DNA from: Eretmocerus hayati
Taxonomy: Eukaryota > Arthropoda > Insecta > Hymenoptera > Aphelinidae
Direction of reading: 5' to 3'
Length of the DNA stretch: 64,000 nucleotides
Assembly: GCA_029851415.1 (NCBI GenBank)
Contig: CM056743.1
Coordinates: 92,416,501 to 92,480,500 of the forward strand
Below, one piece after another: positions 12,243 to 21,439 of the stretch. Within the stretch, counting starts at the first letter, position 1. Every line of letters starts with the position of its first letter. The translations under genes were made by a program, and so were the position numbers. The notes beneath the pieces are model-generated. The model did not search any database. It worked only from the letters and a program-made list of their open reading frames with translations, and was not told the origin of the DNA.

Positions 12243-12403
12243 GGGCCTCGACAGAAAGTGCGCATTCGCTCTTTTCCCCCCTTTTCCCCCTGTGGAAGTA
12301 GCGCCATTGCGCGCCTATGGCGGCGACTGCAACTACAGGGCCTATGCTTATACACGGGGGAAAAAGTGGAGAAAAGAGCATTGCGCACTCTCTGTCGGGG
12401 CCC
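12243..12403. mobile_element. PIF/Harbinger-like MITE with TTA target duplication
   Basis: The ends GGGCCTCGACAGAAAGTGCGC and its inverted counterpart (GGGCCCCGACAGAGAGTGCGC read on the other strand) flank a 161-bp palindromic unit. TTA occurs immediately on both sides (12240-12242 and 12404-12406). The corresponding site in the left arm of the foldback (about 10635) lacks the unit, giving an internal empty site. A three-base TTA duplication with GGGC-type ends fits PIF/Harbinger. Non-coding. Confidence 0.8.
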
Positions 12404-13575
12404 TTAGAGTCCATGAATCGAGAGCAAGGGAAGACCCAGTCCACGAAGCTTCATGATAAAGCCCGTATTCGACACAATTTTTGGTATTTTCGACCGTTTC
12501 CAACAGCTGGTATAAAATCGGGATTTTGAGGAACAACCAAATTATTGTTGGGCCTCCAAATAGTTAGCTGGAAGAACATTTTTTCATAGATTTGGGGTCG
12601 ATAAAAGATAAACGATTTTTTTAAATTGGCCTTGAAGTTTCACGTTTTTACAAAAATGTCCAGTTTGAATCGGCTGTAGATCGTACGTGAGATAAGATAA
12701 TGACAGGTTCCAAACAGGAAATTGGAGGTATTTCCAAGGCCTACAAGTTTTTTCTCCTGCAAAATTTTGCTACGAGGCTTCCATTTTGACCTATACGCCT
12801 CCAAAGGTAGTGCAAAGTCGTATTTTTGGGCCTTTTTTGATGCAACCGTGGGACCTACCAGATATCAATTTTTTGGACCGGTCAATTTCTTCCTTGAAAG
12901 TGTACGTCATACCGAAAAAATGCGCCCAGCTAGGATGAAAAAGATGCTATTGGGTCCGAGCTACGTATTTTCCAAGATAGCGGAAAACAGGCGAAAAACT
13001 GCTTAAAAATGGGACTTGGAAAATCCGTAGGGCCCGCCATGGGTCCCAAAAAAATCTGAAAAATTTTTTTTTCAACTATATTCTAGTAGTACTAACGGAA
13101 AAAAATGTTTGGGGCATTTTTAAATTTCGTCGATTTTCAAAATGTTAACCTTGGTCCAGAATGACCCATATAGTTTGTCCAATTCTTCCATGACCAATCC
13201 CGGATTACGATGGATTGGTCTTATTTCCATTCTCTCGATTTTGTGGTCCGCAGTGCTGTAAAAACATGAACTTAAGGTTTTGATACTGAAAGAATTTCAA
13301 CTCGTGAGGAGAGCCTTTCGGCGTGATTTTATTTTGATGCTTGGTACGTCCGTCGTCTTGGGCGTTATTATGTCCTCACTGCGTTATCAGTTACTTTGTT
13401 TCTGCGGTGTTTCTTTCGCGGGCTCTTCACGTTCGAGCTTGTTGTGCTTGCGAGCTATCCCTTTTGCTTAATGGTAATCGAAGCCCGGCTCATCTTATCA
13501 TTTTCGTGGGATGAACTGGGCACAACGTTGGTTGCATAGTCAACCTGCAGTTCGATATGCAGATAAGCTCTTAGT

Positions 13576-15201
13576 TTGTCGTGCGCCTCCGTTGACACTT
13601 CATCGATTATCCGAATCATCATGAGTTCTTCCGGTAATCGCTGTGACGTGCCTTTCCCAATTTTACATTCTATGCTTGCTCAAGAAAGCTTCACCATTCA
13701 TGTGGGTACTAATGCGTTGTCTGAAGATGCGTGCATTTTAACCGACGTCAGTGGACTTGAGCCTACAACTCCGGCCTCGAATTTCAACACGGATACTATG
13801 TGCGCTGGACCTGTTCAAAATTGTGATCCTTTAAGTGAGATCCCGGTTATAGACCTTGTTGCCAAGTCGCCGCCTGAGCCGAGTGATTCTGTAGTGACGC
13901 CTGTGTTATCTTTAAAACAAAGCCCGTTGGCTACGACTAAAGAATTATCTGCCGTTTTTGAATCTGTCGACCATGGTGAGATGGCCCATGCTTCATACAT
14001 GACTGCTCCACCATGACAGCCCTTTGATGGGTCCCTGGCTTTTGAGGCTGTATCTCTCGACGAGCTAGAGAATATACCATCAGCGGACTTGCTCTCGTCG
14101 CCTCGCCTAACTCTTGAAGGTGAAGTGCCCGTCAGTGGTGAGGTCTTGCCTGCGACCGTTGCCCCCCATAAAAAGAATTCCCGATCTCGTTTTGCTAGAA
14201 AACGAACTCAAGAATTAGCCACCAGATCAAGGCTCAGTGCTCGCTCTCCTAGATCTGCAGATGAGCCGAAGCAACCTCGTGTTTCACCTTCCCCGAGGCG
14301 TATATTACCGAAGATCTTCTCGTACTACCCTTTGGCTCGGCGTTCCGAAAGGCTTCGCCAGTCAAGAAACCCCATTCCTTCGACCGTGGTGAGTGGAGAT
14401 CTATTGCGGCTTGAGACGAGTAACCTATCCGGAGTAGATGTACCTCGTGAGCTTCCTAATGTGAGCAATTTTGAACGCGCTTCTGTAATTGTATCGACGA
14501 GCCATGTCGAAATCTCGTCCGCATTCATAGCTCCTAGACTGAAGCCGAGGATCACCGATGTCGTTCTACTCCCGAAAACCGCATCCATGATCACCGATTT
14601 ATCTGCCCCAAAAGTCACCGATTTGCCTGCGCCGGAGACCGTTAATTTGCTTGCATCGAAAATCACCGAAACGCCTGCTTTGAAAGTCACGGAATTGCCT
14701 GCTTTGGAAATCACTGAAATGCCTGCTTTGGAAATCACTGAAATGCCTGCTTTGGAAATCACCAATTCGCCTGCTTTGGACATCACCGATTTGTCCTCAT
14801 TAACCGTATGCTCCTCTGAGCCTGAAGTCGCAACTGGTGAATCAGAAACCTGTGCAGAAGGAAATCTTGCCATCAAGCCTGACATTTCTCAGCCCTCCTC
14901 GCAAAATGCTCTTCCTCATCAAGCGAATCAACCGAACTTTTGCTGCGATCCTGTTGTGATCCGCTTAAAGAAGATTCTTAAGAAGTTAAAATCCAAAAAT
15001 CGGGGTTCCGCGACGAGGACACCCGCAACCTTCGATCGAATAGCCCAATTGTGCTCGCAAATAATGCAGCGGCAACATCAGTTGGAGATGCTCAATAAAA
15101 CCCTTGCTAAACGCGCTGCAGAAAGCTGCATGCTTTGCCGACTTACTGTGTTAGCAAAACGAGAGCTCGCTTCTGTTGCTCTTTGTGATAAATGCTCGTG
15201 A
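13576..15201 (+). CDS. Hypothetical Ser/Pro-rich protein with 8-residue repeats and C-terminal Cys pairs; one in-frame TGA
   Basis: One frame runs through the region, broken only by TGA at 14014-14016. The predicted protein of about 540 residues has a low-complexity acidic first part. A basic Arg/Ser-rich stretch follows (about 14160-14370). Next is a run of about ten 8-residue units of the type ITEMPALE (about 14587-14795), then a Lys-rich and probably coiled-coil segment (LKKILKKLKSK ... QRQHQLEMLNKTLAKR). It ends with C-x2-C-x18-C-x2-C. The end coincides with a good splice donor, CTC|GTGAGT at 15198, so this may be an internal exon; an acceptor-like CTCTTAG lies just before the frame opens. 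I recognise no family. The single stop may be a mutation, a short unrecognised intron or readthrough. Codon-like composition and length make a purely chance frame unlikely. Confidence 0.5.
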
Positions 15202-15773
15202 GTATTATTTTTCTCATTGCTTTTGTGAAAAATACGGATTTTCAAGTGTTACATATTGTTTTAGATCTTCGTGAAACTCAAGAGAGAAAACCAAGAGATA
15301 CCCGTCACCTGTATAGTTTGAGCTAATTAATTTCATATCGACGGCTTATTTCCCTCTTTTTATTATTTAATTGTATATCCAGTTCCATCGTCTGGGTATT
15401 TGTGAATGAATCATTACTTAGTAGAATATATTCTCATTTCTTCTGATGTGTGACATTGATACATTGTTGTTTAACTTTGTCCGTGGCTGATGCACGAGTC
15501 ATACTCCCTCAATTGTACTTTTTACGGTGTGCGGTACATTGTTTGGTGTATCATGATCTTTTGAGAACCTTATCACCCTCAGCTCTTGCTGTAAGTGTAA
15601 GTGTGAGCCATATGGAAATCATTAGTTTGTCTTTCACCTCACCAGGATGCACATCATTGTGTCCACTACCCGGTTATGGCGAGAGGACTGTAGTCCACAG
15701 GCCAAATGCGCGAAGAAGAAGAGATCATTGTGTCCGTCCACAGTTTTCTTTTATTCTATTTTCCTGAGAAATT

Positions 15774-16247
15774 ATGTCTTTGCGAAACGGGGTCGAGATT
15801 TACTCTTCCATTGATAAATTTATGAAGAGAAAACTGAGAAAAAATTTCTCAGCCTTATTACATCGGGATCATCGCTTTGCTGCGACAAGCGCACAATATT
15901 CTGAAGTTTGTGGACATATACCTGTTGTCAGTCTAGAGAGGAAGAAGGGCGACCTGCTAATTTATTACTTGAAATGCCGAATCGAGAGTTTGAAAGAGAA
16001 TCAATGTGCTATTTCCGAAATTTCACGTGACTTGGAAGCTCTATATCATGTGATCCTGAGAATTCGTGAACAAATTCGACGGCTCGAGATGATGATCAGC
16101 GATCGAGAGAGACGTCTGGACATCGGAGTTCGTGATATTAATTGCCGTTGCTTGCATTGCAACTCTACTGCTACTGACAAAAAGACTACGAACGTTGGTT
16201 CGAGAAAAGACCGTCGATTTTCTGAAATTTCACGTCTTAATGTTTGA
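15774..16247 (+). CDS. Hypothetical coiled-coil protein with CxCxxC motif
   Basis: ATG at 15774 opens a 157-codon frame. The middle is rich in Leu, Ile, Arg and Glu with heptad-like spacing (LYHVILRIREQIRRLEMMISDRERRL), probably a coiled coil, followed by CRCLHC near 16144. Just after the stop the DNA reads AAATGCTTGTGAGTATT (about 16251), closely like AAATGCTCGTGAGTATT at the end of the preceding frame. The two loci therefore look like diverged copies of the same exon end, here with a frame change. No family recognised; it could be a decayed exon. Confidence 0.4.
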   Translation: MSLRNGVEIYSSIDKFMKRKLRKNFSALLHRDHRFAATSAQYSEVCGHIPVVSLERKKGDLLIYYLKCRIESLKENQCAISEISRDLEALYHVILRIREQIRRLEMMISDRERRLDIGVRDINCRCLHCNSTATDKKTTNVGSRKDRRFSEISRLNV

Positions 16248-16687
16248 CGCAAATGCTTGTGAGTATTTTCCCCATCGGCTCATTTCTAAGGCTTGGCACC
16301 ATTTTAACCATATGCCTCATTTTTTTTTCCAGTGCTTCATTATTTTGGTGTGACTATTGGCTCGACAAACACTAAAGTTTTTCAAATCGGATTGATGTAA
16401 TTCTCGCGTTCATTTCTGTGATCATTTCACGGTCTTGCCTGCACGCCAATACCGCGTTTTCAAGTAGTTTTATTTCAAATTGTCCAGGTAGCTTATAAGC
16501 TCATATTCTATCGTCTGAATTTTCCACCCCTAGAATCTTTGCATCATTGAGAGAAAAAAAAATTTCTTTAGCTGTTAATTATTGAATGAGATAGCTAGAC
16601 AAAAATATTTTTGGGTATGCCGCGAAAAATTCCGAAAAATCTCACAGAGTTTCGCAGTTTGATTTTTCTCGAGTGCTGGTGATTCAG

Positions 16688-17452
16688 ACGTTCGCATATA
16701 TATCGCATCCTATCCTGATGAAGAGGAGCCCTTGTGGCTCTGATGTCCAGCGATCAGTGCCGCTTTTGCTCTTGATCGAGACTGTTGTTTCGTTATATCA
16801 AAACTGTTTAACAATGAATGGGGTTTGCCTAATCGACGACTTCCCATTCGTAGACGAAGTATTTTGCAAAAAATGTGCTTCGCCCATTATTGTTTCTATT
16901 TATGAGCGACCGACTGGAGAAGTTTCATCATGGGGTCCACTTTCCACTGGCGGAGGAAATTTTATTCTTGATCTACATGAGCCAAGAATTTTTCCGATTC
17001 ACTGTGAACAATGTGGCTTAATTGGATTCCGGCGTTATGGATACAATTTCGTTGCAGAAGTATTGAGTGACAGTGACATAGCTTATGACTCGTGTGATTT
17101 GATCGGTATTATTTTTACTGGGGACACCGAAAACATATACTCGGTTTGTCCTGGAGGGAAACTTTTTGTGCTAGTGTTGAGCGATGACGTGAACCAAGTG
17201 CCGTCTGAGGAGGATATAGCTCGTGATCGTAGTTTATCAACATATTATGATAACATCCCCGTGCTCGGTTACCAGTTTATATTTTTCAAAAACTACCCCA
17301 CGCGCGTAAGCGTGACTGCCAGCATCCAGTGCCCATGTCACGGCTCATTTCGCTTTTACAGTATTCAAGTTCATAAGTGCCCTATGTTAGCTACTGAAGA
17401 AATTACGAAAACTTATGACTTTCGTTATTCTCGTCGTGACATGTGTAACTAG
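16688..17452 (+). CDS. Hypothetical Cys-rich protein, possible zinc beta-tent fold
   Basis: An acceptor-like GGTGATTCAG ends at 16687, and the frame stays open to TAG at 17450-17452; the first ATG is at 16706 and a better-placed one at 16815. About 255 residues. A pair FCKKCASP (about 16861) and a pair HCEQCGLIG (about 17002) enclose a GGGNFILDL segment. This C-x2-C ... C-x2-C-G-x2-G arrangement recalls the zinc beta-tent of Yippee, Mis18 and cereblon CULT domains, but similarity is only in pattern. Another Cys-rich block, IQCPCHGSF, lies near 17320. It follows two other Cys-rich frames on the same strand and may be the last exon of the same transcription unit. Function is not known. Confidence 0.45.
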   Translation, partial: TFAYISHPILMKRSPCGSDVQRSVPLLLLIETVVSLYQNCLTMNGVCLIDDFPFVDEVFCKKCASPIIVSIYERPTGEVSSWGPLSTGGGNFILDLHEPRIFPIHCEQCGLIGFRRYGYNFVAEVLSDSDIAYDSCDLIGIIFTGDTENIYSVCPGGKLFVLVLSDDVNQVPSEEDIARDRSLSTYYDNIPVLGYQFIFFKNYPTRVSVTASIQCPCHGSFRFYSIQVHKCPMLATEEITKTYDFRYSRRDMCN

Positions 17453-20142
17453 ACTAAGCGTCAGTTGGCCTCGTGCTCGATCTTGTAACGCGTCTGACTA
17501 TTTGCAAAACATGTTATAGTTGATGATGTTTTGAGATTTGGTGTGAGAAACCTATGGTGTGCCATTCTTGACTTGTATGACTTTGAATATATATTTTCTT
17601 GAATCACTTCGTGGTTGAGCGTTAAGTAATTTTTGTTTCGTTCAAATTATACTTTTCCGAGATTGTATTTTCTATGGATCAATTCCCTATTGAATTTCAA
17701 GAGTCATGATAAAAATTATTTTATGAATTGTATATCACGCAGGTAAGTGTACCCGACGAGTAGAAAAAAAAAGAAAATAAGAGAACAGCCTTGCCGAAGT
17801 TCCAAGTTTCTGACCCACTTTTTATTCTAATAGTCTGTGAGACTAGTTGTGGAACGTTCCTGTTTTTTGACTTTTCAGATTACATTTTCAACCTTGAACA
17901 TCTCACCTTTGGTTGAATAAAGATATGACAATTTTTGTTCCCCGAACGACCCTTTTACTCTAATTTTTCGGTTACTGCCTGTTTCAAAAGAAAATTTTTG
18001 ACCAACAAAGCTTTTACTTTGGGAAAGAAGAAAGTGTAGAGAGAAAACTATTTGTCGATTGATGCTGTTACATGGAGTCCTGAACACGCCTTATCAGCGT
18101 ACAAGGCGCAAGGAGAGGCCGTTGGTGCTCATCGTACACATGGACTCTGCGAGTGAGTGAGACAATTCTTCATGTACGTTGGTTAAGCTTCGCGAGGTAA
18201 GGCCGAAAACTGAGCAATGACTTTCCCATATGTCCTTCTGAAAGTTAGGTTTTGTATGTGCTTAAGTACACTATTGATCTGATTTGAGTGAGTATGATTC
18301 TTGCTTCTGTTCAGTAAAATCCTGGATGTTTAAAAATTTGCGGAGTTCCATACTATTACAATCAAAAGTTAGTTTGAATTCGCATGAGAAAGATGATCTT
18401 TATTATTTGAAAACGTTTTTTTCTTTTCCCACTTAATCCAAGTTTGATTAAATATGCATCTAACGGTTCGGTTTCAGTTTGAGTATCTTTGGTAGATGCA
18501 TCATCTCCGTGCTATTTATTTTTCCCCGTGTGAGTTTGACACCCTGAGAGGTACTCGAGTATCCCCTTTTTCAAAAATCTTTCAGTAGCAAATCGCTTGA
18601 TTTCACCAAAATTTTCAGGAATTATAAGTGAATTCTCGGTTCATCTTGATAGGTCAGACCGCTCTGTGGCCTAATAGCTCTGGATTTCAATGGAAATTCC
18701 AAATATCGTGTTTCTATGGCTTCGCTTCATTCATTGATGTCATAAAATTTGATTACTCTGCTCTTGAGGGCCGATTTTTATAGCCCGAAAACATTTTCTT
18801 CACCTAAGTCAGGTTAGGTTAGTTTTCATGAAAATTGACAAGAGAGCAAGAAGACGCACCTTCCAAAGCTCTAATTGCGGACTTATCTTCAATTTTCCGA
18901 TTAGAGGCACGTAACTCGAGTTATCGTCAAGTCTTTCAGAAAAAAAACCGACACTTTTGCCGAAAATAGGTCCTATAATGAAACTTTTCCAATTTGAGAT
19001 CAGATCACTGGGAAATCTTTTATGGCTCCGTATTCTACCCTGTATTATTAGTTTTTCTCTATAATTTTTGGCCGTTTGAATATTGTTTATAATGTATGAC
19101 AATGGAAGGGTCCCAGCACTCTGCTTGCAGCTTCTAGAATCTCAGGACTTTATCTTGGTGCCTCTCAAAAGACGTGGTCATGGTGAGTAAGTTAGATATA
19201 GAAAGCCCGTCATCCTTCAGCTCAGCTGATTGTACGTTATCTGTTGTATTCGCGAGATACACACAGTCCCGTTACTCACGCATGTACGTTACTATATTAT
19301 AACCCACCTGTTGTCACCACGCGTCTGACGCGTTGAAAGTTGGTATGATTTGCTCACTGTCGTTTCTCGCGGTGATTTCCTCACGAATTATCCGTTTTTT
19401 CGACGTTTGCTCTTCAATCATCGGTTTCTGCTTGTTATGTGATCATGTGTGAAAGCGACCAAACGCACCTTTGCGTACTAGGCGTTACTATAGACCCATC
19501 AGGCTGAATATGTCAAATGCTGCAGACAAATGTCAGTGCTTACGTGTTTATTCAGCTTGAAAAAAAAAAATACTTTTTCAACTGGTTTCCTGTCTAATAT
19601 CTGTCAGATATGTATTCTTATGTTGGTTTTGCTTCTGAATGCCTTGTTTTTCACCTTAGGCCTCAGATACTTTGTGTTTTGTTATAGGTATCCATCTACA
19701 CCAAAGTGATGTTTTTGTGGTGAATTTTCCAAACTGATTGGGAAGTATTTTGCTGCTGGTTGAACTATGAGTGTCAGGGATTCACATTTTGATTATCTTG
19801 GTGAACTAAAACTCACTGAGTTACATCAAAATTCAACAGTGAGCGACAAAATACCCAAGCATGTGTTTAGGTAATAGTCGACTTTGGAGTTCATCTTTGT
19901 GGACTACTTTTTCTGACTTAGTGGTGTACTGCTTCATAATGGTGTTTCAGTTTATAAATCAAAAAGAGTCAGACCTATTTAAATGGTGTTCTGACTTATT
20001 TGGCCAATGGCGGATGTTTCTGCCTTTATCCAAGTTCCATGAAATCAAAGATTGAGAAGTTACAAAGGTATGCTGACCTTATTGCTTGCTATTTTGAATG
20101 AGATGAGATAAAATACATCGATGTTTGATTTTACTTTTTCAG
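17453..20142. other. No supported gene
   Basis: AT-rich sequence with only short frames (for example 17875-18087 minus and 18809-19102 minus) that I cannot match to anything. A short AGGTTAGGTTAG near 18812 is too small to call telomeric. It may be intron of the neighbouring plus-strand genes. Confidence 0.4.
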
Positions 20143-20313
20143 GTTTTTGACGTCTCACCAAACGGCCATAGAGGCACGGAAGGTCCGATTATTCCGCGTT
20201 CCGGCTGCGTTGCTGCGTTGTATATGTATATAGGGCGCGTGCAGCGACGTGTTTACATTTGTCCGAGACATGGGTATCAGGAATCCGTCTGTTATGGTCT
20301 GGATGTTTACTGA
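20143..20313 (+). CDS. Candidate terminal exon, unknown protein
   Basis: A pyrimidine-rich acceptor TTACTTTTTCAG ends at 20142, and the frame that follows is open for 56 codons to TGA at 20311-20313. The peptide begins VFDVSPNGHRG and contains several Cys and aromatic residues (SGCVAALYMYIG, YICPRHGYQESVC). Its base composition is more GC-rich than the surroundings, as in the other coding pieces here. No upstream exon could be assigned, so it is a candidate only. Confidence 0.3.
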   Translation, partial: VFDVSPNGHRGTEGPIIPRSGCVAALYMYIGRVQRRVYICPRHGYQESVCYGLDVY

Positions 20314-20369
20314 TGGCAACCAAGTTTCTTAGTTCAGAATCGAGACAAGTACGCCAATCTCAAAGTTGA

Positions 20370-21036
20370 ATAGAATTTCCATTCTTATGTTTTCAAAATT
20401 GATGTATATGATTTGAAAGTAAAAATGCCGATAAGACCAGGGTTGAGGGGGCTGCGAGATTTTCAAAATTGATTGGAGAATCCATGTTTTCAAAATGAGT
20501 CAATAATTTGAATGAGTAGAAATGCCGATAAAACCAGGTCTCAGGGGGCTACGAGATCTTCAAAACTGATTGGAATATCCATGTTTTCAAAATTGAGTAA
20601 ATAATTTGAATGAGTAGAGATGCAGATAAAACCAGGGGTAAGGGGGTTGCGAGATTTTCCAAATTGATAGGAAAATCCATGGTTTTAAAATCGAGTGAAT
20701 AATGAAATAGTAAAAAACGCCGATAAAACCGAAGGTGAGGGAGTTGCGAGAATTTCATGACTGATTGGAAAATCCATGTTCTTAAAATTGAGTAAATAAT
20801 GTAAGCTAGTAAAGAACGCCGACAAAACCAGGGTTGAGGGGGTTGCGAGATTTTCTAAATTGATTGGAAAATACATGGTTTTAAAATTGAGTAAATAATG
20901 TAAGTCAGTAAAAACGCCGATAAAACCAGGGTCGAGGCGCTCGAACAATCTAAAATTGATTGGAAAAATCTATTTTCTTTAGATTGAGTAAACAATGTTA
21001 GTTAGTAAAAACGCTGATAAAACCAGGAGCGAGATT
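20370..21036. repeat. Tandem array, unit about 98 bp, six to seven copies
   Basis: The phrase GCCGATAAAACCAGG recurs with small changes near 20427, 20528, 20620, 20719, 20818, 20917 and 21012. Each is followed by GGGGGTTGCGAGATTTTC and TTGATTGGAAAATCCATG. Units differ by several percent, so the array is not new. Overlapping minus-strand frames are only repeat translations. Confidence 0.85.
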
Positions 21037-21055
21037 TTAGAGAATAAAAAAAAAT

Positions 21056-21128
21056 TCTTCCCAACGGGATTCGAAACCGGACCCGCCGGCCTGCAGGCCT
21101 ACTTGCTAACCACTCGGCTGACCGGACA
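21056..21128 (-). other. tRNA-like sequence (probable pseudo-tRNA or SINE head)
   Basis: On the minus strand the order is GGTCAGCCGAGTGGTTAGCAA (D-arm-like, A-box-like) followed by GGTTTCGAATCCC (T-arm/B-box-like). Acceptor ends do not pair well and the T stem is poor, so a working tRNA is unlikely. It directly follows the 98-bp array. Confidence 0.3.
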
Positions 21129-21439
21129 GTTGACATCGTAAGAACAAAACGTGTATATGAACAACAAACATCTACATGGACTTGCAAATTCGGATTATAT
21201 ATTGGAATTTATACTCGTGACATGTTTGCAATTATGGAATTGAGCGTTCAGGTTTGAAAAGTAAACATGAATTATTTTATTAGGTTGAGAGGAGCCGCCC
21301 GGGATGGCGCACTATAGTCGTCACGTTCCAACTCTGGCCAAAAATCGCTTCAAAATTGGTTTCAAGCTATCGGGATGAGCCAAACGGCATTCTCTTCGTA
21401 ATCGACAGGGCTAGGAGATGTGCTAATCTGATTTTGTCT

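Larger units (their letters stand above)
9869..13172. mobile_element. Giant foldback element with arms of about 1.2-1.3 kb
   Basis: The left arm 9869-11060 is matched inversely by the right arm 11870-13172. Terminal TATATGGGTCAT... pairs with ...ATGACCCATATA, and inner GATCAGAAATTTTGGTAC pairs with GTACCAAAATTTCTGATC. A TA target duplication is likely. The facing frames 10036-10320 (minus) and 12722-13006 (plus) give near-identical peptides only because the arms are copies; I do not regard them as genes. The loop (11061-11869) holds further palindromes. The right arm has gained a 161-bp MITE (12243-12403). The element lies within the 5' part of the decayed env gene. No transposase is seen. 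Confidence 0.82.

Noticed and set aside
10036..13006. Matching 94-codon frames on opposite strands at 10036-10320 and 12722-13006
   Set aside because: They are the two arms of one palindrome read in opposite directions; agreement of the peptides follows from the DNA inversion and gives no evidence for coding.
13280..13471. Hydrophobic 63-codon frame as the signal-peptide exon of the following gene
   Set aside because: The hydrophobic stretch is suggestive, but no donor/acceptor pair with correct phase to 13576 could be shown.
18805..18835. AGGTTAGGTTAG as telomeric repeat
   Set aside because: Only two units; insect TTAGG arrays are long, and the surroundings are not subterminal-like.
20370..21036. 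Regular repeats as a CRISPR array
   Set aside because: Units are about 98 bp, contiguous and diverged with no short constant repeat and unique spacers; the genome is eukaryotic.
21056..21128. Functional tRNA gene on the minus strand
   Set aside because: A- and B-box-like parts are present, but the acceptor stem does not pair and the T stem is weak; kept only as tRNA-like.
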